Below, piece by piece: positions 34,628 to 46,077 of a DNA stretch of 64,000 nt. Position 1 is the first letter of the stretch. Every line of letters starts with the position of its first letter. Below the pieces are notes generated by a model that was given only the letters and a program-made list of their open reading frames with translations, was not told the DNA's origin and did not search any database. A program made the position numbers and the translations under genes. The stretch is from Puccinia triticina. Taxonomy: Eukaryota > Basidiomycota > Pucciniomycetes > Pucciniales > Pucciniaceae. Location: the NCBI RefSeq assembly GCF_026914185.1, contig NC_070568.1, positions 806,001 through 870,000 of the forward strand. Reading direction: 5' to 3'.

Positions 34628-35014
34628 TGGCTAATTGCTGAATTATACAAAATTTTCATACACAAAGCTAACACAAACATACATCTGTGGTAAATCCATG
34701 ACAGCTGCATTAGGGGTGGGGCTGGGTCAACCCAACCCACCTGGTCAGCCAGAGTTCAATTTTTGACCAGGATGGGTCAACCCAAAGACCAGACTATTAC
34801 TCATTTTTCTATATAAGGCCATGAAACTATCTAAGAGGATAGTCTGCCAATGCTTGAATAATAGTTAAGATTCAAGTTCTATGCAGGTTTAAAAAAGAAC
34901 CTAATTCACAATAATGGAGTCTATTTTTCTGATTTATAATTTCACTGGATAGAAAACAATATAGGATGATGGATGATAGAGATTAAGAATATATCAATAA
35001 GGCAAAGAGAAGGA

Positions 35015-35485
35015 AATGCGAGGAAATTTACAAGGTTGTAAGCGCTGCGCTTCAAAAAGCGCATCACAGCATGAAGCGCAGCCGTTTTGGTGGCTGCTGT
35101 GCTGCGCTGAAAGTAGCGGCCCTGCCCGCTGCCCTACCGCTTTTTGGGTCTGGCAAGAAGGGGGACCCGCTACTTTCAGTGGTAGCGCAGCAGAACCATT
35201 GCTGCACTACTGCTTTTTGAGCTGGACGCGTAGTGCTCCCCCGCTGCCGTCCAAAAAAGCGTAGCACAGCGCAAAGTGCAGATTTTTTGGTGGCTGCTGC
35301 GCGGCGCTGAAAGGAGCATCCCAGCCTGCTGCGCTACCGCTTTTTGGATCGGGGAAAAAGCGGGGCCCCACTATTTGCAGCAGTAGCGCAGCAGGGACTG
35401 GCGCTGTGCTACCGCTTTTTGGGCTGACCGCGCAGCAGTTCCCCACTGTGCTGCGCTAAAAGACCGCTTTTTTGTAGCGCAGCGC
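35015..35485. repeat. GCGCAGC / CCGCTTTTTGG low-complexity array
   Basis: Repeated blocks containing TAGCGCAGC, GCGCTGCGCT and CCGCTTTTTGG recur roughly every 100-130 bp (35100-35150, 35230-35270, 35330-35360, 35405-35430). The blocks occur in both orientations and can pair. Related sequence lies at 37575-38090 and 41725-41950. Confidence 0.6.
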
Positions 35486-35512
35486 AGCATTCACCAGGAA
35501 AAAAAAAGTATC

Positions 35513-36301
35513 CACTTGATGGCAAGTGACATGGTGCAGCTTTGTTTTCAGCTCCAACACTGCTCCAATGCTGCTACTCTCCACAAGCACATCTAGGGCT
35601 CACATGACAGGTGTCAGGATCAAAGCACTCAATGTGACAAAACCAGATGATGCTCAGCTTTGGCCCTGGCCCAGCTGATGCTCAGTTTTTGCCCTGGCCC
35701 AGCCAATTCTCAGCTTTGGCACTGGCAATCATCTTTGAACCTGGCACAGCTGATGCTCAGCCTTGGCCATGGCTCAGCTGATGCTCAGCTTTGAACCTAG
35801 CCTAGCTGATTTTCAGCTCTGGTCCTGTCCAAGTTGATTCCCATCTTTTTACCTGGCCTGGGTCAGCTGATACTCAGCAAGCTGAGCATCAGCTGGCCAG
35901 CTGGCCCAAGACTGGGTTAAATCTGAGAATCAGCTGGGACAGAACTAGGAAAAGGCTGAGCAAGGACTGGTACAAAGCTGAGCATCAGCTGCGCCAGGAC
36001 TATTACAAAACTGAGCATCAGCTGGGCAAGGACTGGTAAAAATGTTTTATTCCAATTCTGAGAGTGAGCTGTGTGAAAAATCTGAGTATGAGCTGAGCAA
36101 AAAAGCTGAGTATGAGCTGGGTACCAAAGCTGAGTATCAGCTGGACAGAACTGAGGATCAGTTGGGCTCATCACAGGACCTCCTTGGTAAATTTTGGAAG
36201 TTGAGGAGACGGTTGGGAGATTGGAGTAGATAGTGGATAGATATTGGATAGATTTTGGGTAGCTGGCTGGAGCTGGTGTGATGTCACTTGTCATCAACTG
36301 A
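35513..36301. mobile_element. Foldback element built of CAGCTGATGCTCAGC repeats
   Basis: The ends CCACTTGATGGCAAGTGACAT and its near inverse ATGTCACTTGTCATCAA enclose about 250 bp of direct repeats of AGCTGATGCTCAGCTTTG. These are followed by about 300 bp of the same unit inverted (AAAGCTGAGCATCAGCTGGG). The centre of symmetry is near 35880. Each unit is also partly palindromic. No coding content. Confidence 0.65.
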
Positions 36302-37574
36302 CTATTTTGTTTTCCTGGTGATTTCAGCCTTGAGGAAAAGCAATCCCAAAAGGAAGAATAGATCAACACAAGCTCCTAGATTTGCCAATGAAAAATGTCA
36401 AATGATGTCATACAACAAGATTGAAAGGAATTAACCACATCTCTGTGATCAAATTACATCATCATTTTGAAAATCCAATTAATAATCAAAACTGAAGCTT
36501 ATAAAGCAGGAACGTAAGTGTTAGCATAATATTGAACACTTAATAACAATGAGTGCGTTACAGTTTAGTCAATGAATTTTGAAGATGGGTTGGCCCATGA
36601 CCCACCAAGAACCAGTTGACCTTGGGAATCTGGGATATCCAGACAATCTAAAACTCAGGAGTTCACAGACTTAGGACAAAAGCAAGATCTGCCAATGAAA
36701 CATGTTTGGGGCAGTTCTATTGCAATTTCTGGAGCACTATACCCACTAGAGTATTTATCATGCTGAGAAGGAGACCAGAAATCTTGGCTCCAGTCTCCAG
36801 TCTCCTATCCTCCCATCCCTCTATCTGAAAGAATTCATCAGGCAATTTTTTATTCAGTGACATAACCTGACCAGCCCTGATCCAGCTCAAGGCTATTGGG
36901 ACCACTAAATGAGTGCTTCATGACAGCAAATTGTATGCAATAACCTCTCCAGACCATCCTGTGGGTTGGCCCATCATCCCCAAAATTGATGGGGGAAGGT
37001 CATGAAATTTTAGAAATTCAAACCAACCCACTCCAACCCATTTATAAACATGGTGGGGCTGGACGGCAATTTTCTAACCCAACCTGGCCCATCATCATCC
37101 CTAAGTTGTATACACCGCAACAAAGTGAATAAGTATCAAACTCCAGGACAATTTTTTACCATGGCTGTAGCTAGCACACTACTGTTTTTCATTGGATTGA
37201 AAGAGTACTGGTACTTTTATGGAAATAGTTTTTGTACATGATTCACAAAAAGCCCACATTCAGTGGAGAGAGCTTGTCAGTGTTTTTGAAGGTAGATTCA
37301 GGAGCCCCATGATAGATTTGATGGATGATGTGAAGATGGATTCCTGCACAAGAAGCCAGGCTTCAAGGCCATTCCACCATGAGCCTATACAGCCATTGAG
37401 TGACGTGTAATAAGGGATTTAGTGGAAATTGGGGGTTGGCCAGGCCCAACTTCTAGTTCACTGACTGACAGTCAAGTGAAACTTGAGAGTGAGAGAAGAA
37501 GTTATTCTGATTCACTGAGAGGAAAACACCAGTGGCAATCTGGTATAGACTCAATATAAGATTTCCCATTTTTT
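36302..37574. other. Repeat-derived DNA, no gene recognised
   Basis: Short motif GGTTGGCCCAT recurs at about 36590 and 36965. No frame with recognisable motifs. Confidence 0.4.
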
Positions 37575-38090
37575 GTACGCTAACCATAGCTGTTAGCATA
37601 GTGTAGCGCAGTGCAAATGCACTATTTTTTTAGCGTGGAGTTGGCGCAATCGCGCGCATCTACGCTAACTCTACGCGCACAGGATGCAAAGCTATTTTAG
37701 CTTTTAGCTTAGCGTTAGCGCATATGCGCGCAATTGCGCTAATGCTAAGCACTCAGGGCGCAAAAGAGCGCGCGCTACGCTGCGCTAACACGCTTTTTGC
37801 GGCAAAAATGGCCTTTTTCCCGCTAAAAGCGCCTTAGCCCACCGTAGCGTAGCTTAGAGGCTGTAGCGGAGCGCCAATGCTAAACAAAAATTGGCGTGCT
37901 GTTAGCGCTGCTGAAAGTTAGCGCAGCGTAGCGCCGCTGAAAGTTAGCGCAGCGTAGCGCCGCTGAAAGTTAGCACAGCGTAGCGGCGCTAACAGCGCGC
38001 TAACGCTATTCGAAAAAGGCCAGCGCGTTTTGCCGCTACGCTAAACTTTAGGGCTCAAATAGTGTAGTTTAGCGTAGCGGCCCACCATTG
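37575..38090. repeat. TAGCGCAGCG / GCTAACGC foldback array
   Basis: GTTAGCGCAGCGTAGCGC occurs as close direct copies at 37916-37985 (unit about 28 bp, three copies), embedded in sequence dominated by GCTAACGC and its complement. Both edges contain GCTACGCTAA/TTAGCGTAGC-type inverse motifs. The composition is unlike the flanks. Confidence 0.6.
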
Positions 38091-40285
38091 GTTGAAGCAC
38101 AGTATGTAAGGGATATAAGAATACAACTAGCTTGACCAGGATCCACACCAAAATTGGTGCTTGGGAGCAAGCCTCTCTGTGAGACAGAGAACCTGTGGAA
38201 TCTGGAGCCCTCCTCCAGAGATGCTTTGTTAATCTTGGGAAAATTGGCCCTTTTGGGACATCAAGTGAGAATGAATCATTGAACACCCTTCCTTTCAAAT
38301 ATTCAAGGAATTGGGGGAACAGCTCCCAATCCTATTCCTGGCTCTGCATTGAGAGTAACAACTCCTGTTGAAATATCTTTGTTTCATTTCATGTATTTCT
38401 CTTTGACTTTATCAACTTTCACATTTCTTTAAGTGTCTTTGCTCTTTTGTATTCCACATGCATCACTGTATGCATAATATACACCCACAGCTTCAATATC
38501 AAGGTATTTAGTATAAAAAATCTAGAATTTACTCCCTTAACAGCAATGCATCATTGGTACTTAGCCAAACCAGTCCTTAAATGTGACACATTATCCTTGA
38601 TTCAAGTACTTCTTGCACCAATACTTATAAAGTATCTCTGCAAAAGTTTTTTTAGGTTTAAGCTTTATCAAACTTTGTTTGATCTTGGCACTCTGCTGTT
38701 CTCTCATCTCTGGTTCTTATTTCTTCAACTCCCCAAAAAAATCTAACCAAAGCTTTGGTGCCTGCCACCACCAGAAGACTTCATGAAGAGGTCTATCTGA
38801 GGTTTGCATGAAGATAATCAAGGTAATCTATACACAGATTTAAGTTTTATCTACAGCTACAGCAATGTCAAAAAAGCTTGCCAATTCATGTGGCTGAAAA
38901 TCAATCCTGAATTTCAGCCTCAAAGCCTGTACAGCTTTCGTATGTCAGGTTGCATACAGTAATGTGAGAATAACAAAAAACTTTCTTTGTTTACTTTGGG
39001 GCCTCAAGGGTTGCACAATTTGCCTCCTGGAGCAACTTTACACCCACCTTGATCCAAACCTCTGCAGTACATAAAACTGTGCCCCCAGGACTTTTACAAA
39101 CATTTTTATTTATTATTTAATTTTATGGATGCTTCACTGAAGTTACAGGGTTTCTTTACTCACAGTGCAGCTTTCTGAATTTATGGCAGATCTTGCTCTA
39201 CATAATTGCAGATATTTACATGTTATTACTCTTGGATTGCTATACCTGTTCCGTCTGACTACTCCAATGCGGAGTGGAGCAGAGTTGCCCAAATCACCCA
39301 ACTCCCCTGGGATAATCTTGTGGAGGAGTGGTCCAGACACTTTGTGACAAAGACATTTCTCTTCCACCACACCGTCCCTCAGGGACCCTCCAAAGGAGGG
39401 ATTTATGTGTTAAGTCAACCCTGCGGCCTGAGAAAATTTGAAAATAGAAATTTTCACCTTGTTATAGCAGCACCATTTCTCATTTGGTGATTAGGTAATA
39501 GGGAGACAAAAGAAGCACAAGATCATGGAGTGTCTAATTCATTTTTTATGACACCATTGGCTGTGCTTAATCATCCTTTTTTACACATCTTGCCCTGTAC
39601 ACAATCCACAACTAATCATAAGGGTTGGGAGTAGATGAAGATAGTACATAGATGAGGACAGCTTGGGTGGTCCAAGGAATTAAAACTGAAGGAAAAAATA
39701 TTCAAGGTCAAATACATAAGTGAGGGCAAGAGTGAAAAAGTGCCCACCAAAATTCTTACATAATCATCTCAGGCCGCGGGGTCCACATAGCCCGTCAGTC
39801 TTCGGAGATCGCTTCGCTCCCGAGGAGCAAATTATGTTGCTAAGTTAGGGTCTTTTTGGGCACAAAGTTGGCCACCCGCAAAAATCTGAAAACATGGGGC
39901 TCTCAGGCCAGATTGCATGCAAGTCCCTCCTTCGTGCAAGGCGCTTCGCGCCGCGCCCCCCGGCAGGCGAGGGACTTGTGCCAAGTTTGTAGAGGCCTGT
40001 TGCTGAAATGCATTATTTCAGACACACAAAACGGCAAGCTTTTCTGCTTTGGCTGTACATGAAGAAATACAAATGTGAAAAATTTAAGGTCAAGTCCAAG
40101 AGTTGGTATTTGTAGAGATGCATCTGTCTGTTTTCTGATTGAGTTCGTGCAGAAACTTGATGCAACATTGAATAACATAGTAGTCATAGATAGACTGGCT
40201 CATGGGCGGTAATAATGGCGGATTTATGAAGAAGTGAAATGCTGGGAACGGCCAATTGATTTTTGGATGTGAAGATAAGCGGTAT
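38091..40285. other. Repeat-rich intergenic DNA, no gene recognised
   Basis: Members of the GAGGGACTT hairpin family lie at 39370-39420 and 39915-39995; the latter pairs AAGTCCCTCCTTCGTGC with GCAGGCGAGGGACTTG. A short conserved-looking frame at 39206-39490 has no known motif. Nothing else could be assigned. Confidence 0.4.
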
Positions 40286-40795
40286 TTAAAAGACGTTAAC
40301 TGCCAAGATGAAAGTCGCCATGATCTCCTCCTTTGTGTTTTTTTGGCTTGTGCAGCTTTCCACCCTTCCTTGCATTGCCGAAGGGCGCGTCAGAGTATCC
40401 GCCCATCGACCACGCAGATTCCTCCAGGCTTCAAGATGGGGTTGAATCACATGTCAGTGTCTTTGTATGATTGTGCTCGGCGCCGTTAATCAAGCGTGAA
40501 GAATAACCTACCTTTTCTTGCCTGCTCCTTTCGTCGAGGTGGATCCAGGGTACCTAGAATGAGTGAAAGATATGGAATGGTCAAACAGGTTCCTCACACT
40601 CGTTGAGATGCGTAACTCGACTAACAGAGTTCCGCGGGGAACGATTGATAACGAGACCCTTGAAACTAAGAGGAGCATTGTGGATTAATAGAAACTCAAT
40701 GAAACCTGATAGCAGCCAACGGTAAGAAACCGCGTCGACTCACCAAGAGAGAAGAGGCCAGCCAAATACGCGATTATAATCAACCGAGAGAACAT
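40286..40795 (-). CDS. Possible small secreted protein, three exons, 78 aa
   Basis: Exon 1 (40744-40795) encodes a short basic start then a hydrophobic run (LIIIAYLAGLFSL), a good signal peptide. Exon 2 (40512-40553) and exon 3 (40286-40428) join in phase with donors GTGAGT and GTAGGT and stop at 40286-40288. The mature part would be basic with one Cys and no known domain. A TATA-like box lies about 165 bp upstream. Rusts secrete many small lineage-specific proteins, so a secreted role is possible, but exon 3 rests on a weak acceptor and the gene is uncertain. Confidence 0.38.
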
Positions 40796-40956
40796 CGTGG
40801 CACGCTGAGTTGGGGGAGGTTAAGGCTTGGGAGGTCGGTAAATGCTAGCGAAGTTGGAGCTGAGGGATGGAAATCCTAGTGATAAATAAATATGTTGATA
40901 TGGTGATGCGACGGGGCAAATTGGATAGCAGGACGGAAGGAATCAGCGCCAGTCCC

Positions 40957-40965
40957 GTTATATAC
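40957..40965 (-). promoter_or_regulatory. TATA-like box for the small secreted-protein candidate
   Basis: On the minus strand the sequence reads GTATATAAC, 162 bp before the candidate start codon. It supports, but does not prove, that the short gene is transcribed. Confidence 0.35.
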
Positions 40966-43810
40966 ACCTGTTTACTGAAATACTAGCACATGTTTACTGA
41001 AATACTGGCCCTGTCATTTCCGTTCGGCATAGTCCACAATCGGTGGACATGCCCCCATGGCGCCGGTGCCATGTGCTGCCCCAGTGGTTGAACGCAGCAG
41101 CAGCTGAATGCAGTCATAATACAGACGATGGCAAATCGTATTCTGTCCTTCATTTTTGCGCCCCCGGCCTCGGCACGCAAGTCTCGGGAGTACATATTCT
41201 CATTCATATGTATGCACATCTGGCGGATTGGGTCGGTCGGATTTTTCAGACAACTACAAATACAGCCTCCATGATACCAAAGGGAGGTCAAGTCCTCGCG
41301 GGGCGCTCGTCGGTACATGAATGGGGCGCTACATAACCCAGTATTTCCCTCCCTCCCCGGGCGGACTCGGAGTGGTACGCATTTATGTTAGGTTAAACTT
41401 CCCAAAAGTGGACCAGCAAGAATATTTTGACGCCCAACCACAACCCCGTTTGAGCTTGTGAATGTCCCTATTGGATCCGTGAGACGGTGTCCCCCCTCCA
41501 ATCGAGGGACTTGATTAAGTTAGGCAGGGACAACTTCACCGGCACGGGTGCTGGCACTATTGATAAGTCAGTTAAGCTTTCTCCAAGCAGCTTAAGTTGG
41601 GTCGTGATGGATTAATGCAAGATCAAATCCAGCTGGGGTGCTCAGTGGTATGACAAATCCAATGCCCCATTGACCTACTGAAAAAAGCCCAATAAATTCT
41701 GAGTACCAAACCGTTGCCACATCTCGACGTCAACACCGCAACCGCTGCGCTAAAAAAATTGATAATTCAGCGCAGCGAGAAAACCTTCTACTTGTTTTCT
41801 GACCTCCGTTCCCGCTTTGGCCATAAAGTAGCGCAGCGAAAGCGGTATGGCGACTCGCAGCACTCTATGTCGCGTTTTAGTCACTTTTCGCTGGACGTAT
41901 TAGCCTGGAAAGCGTAGCGGACAGCTGTGCTTTTCCGCGCTGAGAAGAGGGTGCTCTTCACTATTCCACCAACAGCGTCACCCAAGTTTCACAAAGCATT
42001 TACGGTGCGCTAAATTCATGCATGCTTGCCTTGGACTAGTTGTAGTACCTACGAGAGATGACTGTCAATGCCCCCCCCCCCCTCTCACCGCTTTTCAGCA
42101 AAATAAAAATCGCCATCTCAGTCAGCTTTTAGCTATCCCCCCACACTGCTGAACTTTTTGCGTTAACTTGTGGTGACACACATTGTTGATAAGAGCTGAA
42201 GCATGGCCGACATCCATCTGCCCTTGCGTGAAATCTTCGCTCGAGTGTATATCTATTATGGAGATGCAATCGTGAGTATGGTTTCGTATGATGGTCAAAG
42301 TACGTAGCTTGACTAACAGGTGTCTCATTGGAGTCGAACCATGAGTAAGTGAAGGGAGACTTGAAAGTACAAAGGAGGTATGGATTAGATAGTATAAAGC
42401 TTACTTCGAACGGATAATAAATAGCAAAGAAACCTCATGGAAGACCCAACCGCCGGTCAAGCCATCCAACAACGCCTAAAATTGAACCCAGATATCCCAA
42501 TTTTTGGCTCGGGCTTTTACATACAATGAGGCTTTCAAGACTCTTGCTGATCATGGTCGATCGGCGTGGTGGCACACAAATAAATATTCCGATGTCTGTA
42601 TCCCTGTGTTCTTCTCACACCGCACGACCTTGCACCGCGCCTTCTCCTTCATCCAGCTACCCAGTGCCATACGTGTACGTTTTATAGCACCACGGTGCTG
42701 TGACATTGCGTGAACAAACCTGCTTTTTTCTATCGGCGGCTCTCGAAATATCTGGGAGCGGCCTTCTATCTGAGGTTGCCGAGGCGGCGAGGTGACTCTT
42801 GGCGAGCTACACAGGCATGAGCGGATCTTGCGAACGCTTGCGGTGCCTACAGAAGTACGTACAGAAACTCTTATCTGGGGTTCCAACCTGTTCCGACTCG
42901 CCAGTAAGGTGGCGAGGGCGCGGCGAGTTTTTGGAGGCCAGTGTATCAAAGCCTCTGTCCCCGCGGGACGCTCTTGATCTACAACATACAGTACCTAAAT
43001 TAACTGCATAATTTTCACTCCCTAGCTCCCCAGGTGAAGTCGAAAACTACTTGTGGCATTGTCAATCAAACTCCAGTGGGAGGGACTCGCGTTGATATTG
43101 GTGGCAACTTTCTTTTTGTTTTAAAATCCTTTGCTCACTCATCTCTGAATACATTCCACGGTTTTTCGTTCCTAATTTGGAGCGCGTCTAACCTCTATTC
43201 CGTGTGGCTCGGCCCGCTAGGAACCTTTCTTATGTGTTTGCAACCAGATCCGAAATCACACTGCTAGTATTCTGGGACCAGCCTGGAAGGTAATAAGGAT
43301 GCAGCTCCCCAAGTTGGCCGGGTATGGGTTGGAGCGGAGAAGCCCCCTCTTACGTCTACCCTGCCTCCTTTTGGCCCCTCCTGCCGGGAGGGGGCTTTGT
43401 AGGTTTGTGATGGATACCTTTCCAGGTTATATAGGGCAGCTCTCTTAGCCCGGCGCGCCCGCCTTGGCTGCGCAAAGAGGTAGCCCGCGGGCGGGGGCGA
43501 AAAATTCTGTTCCGGAATGCTGGACTAGAGAGTGTCTGGTTGATTTCAACAGAGTTGAACTGCCCTATTCAGCCTGATAGAGTTGGAGGAGTCTTGTCAT
43601 CTTTTCACAAACACGCAATTCCTGACCTAAACAAGAGATTATTATGTCTTCAATATGTTCAGACTCACTTCCGTACATCTTCGAAATTTCTCTAAAAAAT
43701 AAATAAAGGTATAGTTACCAAATAGCTAGTAATTAATATATTCTAGAGTGAAATAGACACGGCATCTGAGTTTTTGATAAATAGATTATATTCCAGCAAG
43801 CATTCCAGAT
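40966..43810. other. Intergenic and repeat DNA between gene candidates
   Basis: A GAGGGACTT-family member lies at 41484-41528 (CCCCTCCAATCGAGGGACTT) and a GCGCAGCG array at 41725-41950. A run of C (42071-42081) is present. No open frame shows conserved motifs. At 43320-43500 a GC-rich segment with CCGGGAGGGGGCTTTG may be another repeat fragment. Confidence 0.4.
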
Positions 43811-45621
43811 TCATCTTTCCATCCATGCGCGTGAGATAATAGCTGCCAACAATGCCTGGCAAGACATGACGGCCATAGCATTCCCATAACCGAAGCGACT
43901 GCTGAGGGCACCAGCTGCTAAGGGTCCTACGGTCATACCCAGGCTGTATAAGATGTTGTTGAGCGCGTAGAGCTGGCCGTAGGGACCTTTGCTCCCGAAG
44001 AGAACGGGATTCTCCAAGTGACGTTCTCGGCCGATCTTGTTGGCTTGGACAAAGGCCGAGGAGCTGGCCGCAGAGAGGCCGGTTCCGTTGAGAGCCAAAA
44101 GGATGACCAAGAGCGGAAGGTCCTGGATCGCTTTGGGGACGCGCAAGAGCAGTAAGGAGGGGACCAGCAAGAGCGAGCCCATGCTCGCAGGGCCTCGAGG
44201 TCCGGCGTAATCCACATACCATCCAATGGCTGGGCCACAGAAGACGTAGGGTAGCTCTATGGCTATAAATAGCAGGCCGGATTCGAGCGAGGACATTCCG
44301 AATACTGTTTGGACATGGATGGGCAGAGTCGCGTTGAACATGCCCACAAGACAGGCGTGGGTGAAGGTGACAAAGGTGGCGGCCAGTAATCGGGGGTCGG
44401 CTAGAATGGTGATGATTGGGCAACAGTGTTTTGGGGAAGTGCTAGGTTGAAGCGCACTTGACTTGGAACGGCCTCTTTCTTCTTCGTCCTGGATGTCCCC
44501 CGGGGGAACTGGCTCCGGCCGGCGGTTTTCGTTTGAGCCAAGCAACAGCGATCGTTCGTCGGCTTCTATCGACGGAAGTTGTGCAATTCCCGCCGGAGAG
44601 TCGATGAAATTGACCGCTTCTTCTTTGTCAATCACCAATATCCGGAGCACGATGTCAATTGATAACAGTGCCCCCGCGAGATAATAGACGGGATAGTATC
44701 CGAATTTGGTGTAGACCAAGCCACCGATGGTTGGAGATAACAATGCGCCCAGTGTTGTGGCACTGTAAACTGTGCCCTGCAGATCACCAAGCCTGATTTC
44801 AGCGCTTGTCTGTTGCGGTAACCTATGTAATTTGGAATGAGAGAGTCAACTCACCAGTGCTTTCCCCAGGTGATCCGGCGGCACAGTGTCGGTAACGATG
44901 GCCAAACCGACAATCCAGACGATAGCTTGATCAACACGCAGTGTGCTCACACGTCACTATTCACGTCCTCATGGGATCGAATGAATTGTCGATGCTTACC
45001 AGCACTGGCGCCTTGGAGGAGTCGGGCTATGATCAGCTGCCATAAGCTGTTTCCAAAACACAGAAAGACGGTTGCCTGGCGCGTGCAAGAACACGGCATG
45101 GGGGTTGTGGTTAATGGACTGCAGGTTTATCAGTCGGTGGGCGGAGAGAGACTGACGCCTAGAGTGACGACGAGCCCCAGCAGGAATCCATGCCTCCTTG
45201 AGAGGGAGCCGTCGATAGAAAGCCCGATCAGCGGGGCAGTCAAGAAGGTGGCGACCGCGTGGGAGGCCAGGAGGATGCTTGCTGCAATCTGGAGACGGTC
45301 TGGCGGGAGATGGAGTCTGTCGTGAAGGATAAATGGCAGCACGGGGACAATAAGGCCATACAGAAACAAGTCTGGCGGACATTGGCCCGGGACACAGATG
45401 CGTAAGACATACACCCTCTCCTGGGCTGTTCTTTATATTCAAGCCGCAAGAGTTAGGGAGCTCACCTAGGAAGAGACTGCGCGTGGCATGGAAGAGAGCC
45501 CGATCAGTTCAGAGCCTATAGTCGAATGCAGAGTCTAATGAGTTTACCTGATGATCACTACCGTCAAAATAAAGTACTTGGATGAGCGCCAGTGGAAACC
45601 CCAGGGCAGTTTTTTGAGCAT
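43811..45621 (-). CDS. Major facilitator superfamily transporter (VMAT/SLC18-like), six exons, 470 aa
   Basis: Membrane transporter with about twelve spans. Exons (complement): 45548-45621, 45466-45476, 45157-45371, 45000-45075, 44855-44925, 43811-44776; all phases close. The 11-nt exon 2 completes SLFLGDLFLYGLIVPVLPF, the first-span signature shared with vesicular amine transporters and fungal relatives. Other family features are RLLQGASAAIVWIVGLAIVTD with VPPDHLGKAL (the span 4-5 region, antiporter-like motif C), the loop SPTIGGLVYTKFGY, and a long polar central loop (DEEERGRSKSS). Substrate cannot be read from the sequence; fungal relatives move amines, drugs or polyamines. It is divergent from GABA transaminase, which makes an amino-compound substrate plausible but unproven. 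Confidence 0.9.
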
Positions 45622-46077
45622 GATCTAAGTAGGGCTATTCTTCAGTTGGTTATTGGGCGAGTGCAGTAGAGGTCGAGACAGCCCAAGGTGCGCTTTTGAA
45701 GCTGGCGATGTGCTCGAGGCTGTTGCTTGCGGGCAGATGGAGAGCAGAGGCAATCTATGCAAGATGAGGCGATCTGGGGGATGGAGGAGTGAGTGAATGT
45801 CTAATGAAGATTGCCTTCATGCTAGTCCATGCTCAGCCCTCGCCTTTGGGCCGCACACTTTCAAGGAGATGGTGCTATCGGCGAGCTGCTACGTAAATCG
45901 GCACACCTTACGTAGCCGCCACGGTGGGTGGGTGACTGCATATGTCTTGGATTCTTTTTTTGGGCGCGTGGTTGTCCGCGTCAGATGGGATGGCCGGCTG
46001 CTTGTATGGCCTGGTGTTATACCTCCCGCTACGATCGTGTAGTTTCTTCCTTCCCCGGGAGAACCCAGACACCAACG
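45622..46077. promoter_or_regulatory. Divergent promoter region, MFS transporter / GABA transaminase
   Basis: 456 bp separate the two start codons. No clear TATA box was found. The two genes may be co-regulated, as divergent catabolic gene and transporter pairs often are in fungi. Confidence 0.45.

Larger units (their letters stand above)
34711..37106. repeat. Possible composite TIR element carrying nested repeats
   Basis: The left boundary TTAGGGGTGGGGCTGGGTCA resembles the inverse of the right boundary GGCCCATCATCATCCCTAA. Multiple internal CCAACCCA/TGGGTTGG motifs occur at both ends. If real, the element has been invaded by the arrays at 35015-35485 and 35513-36301. The match is imperfect. 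Confidence 0.3.

Noticed and set aside
35015..35485. Overlapping open frames on both strands (35016-35264, 35064-35267, 35207-35446)
   Set aside because: They are produced by the low-complexity GCGCAGC repeats; codon content mirrors the repeat and no domain is present.
41484..41528. Single GAGGGACTT motif as a regulatory site of a nearby gene
   Set aside because: The motif belongs to a dispersed repeat family found far from genes as well.
42300..42350. Perfect B-box-like GGTTCGACTCC on the minus strand, suggesting a tRNA gene
   Set aside because: No A box at tRNA spacing upstream and no acceptor-stem pairing, so it is a chance match within a small palindrome.
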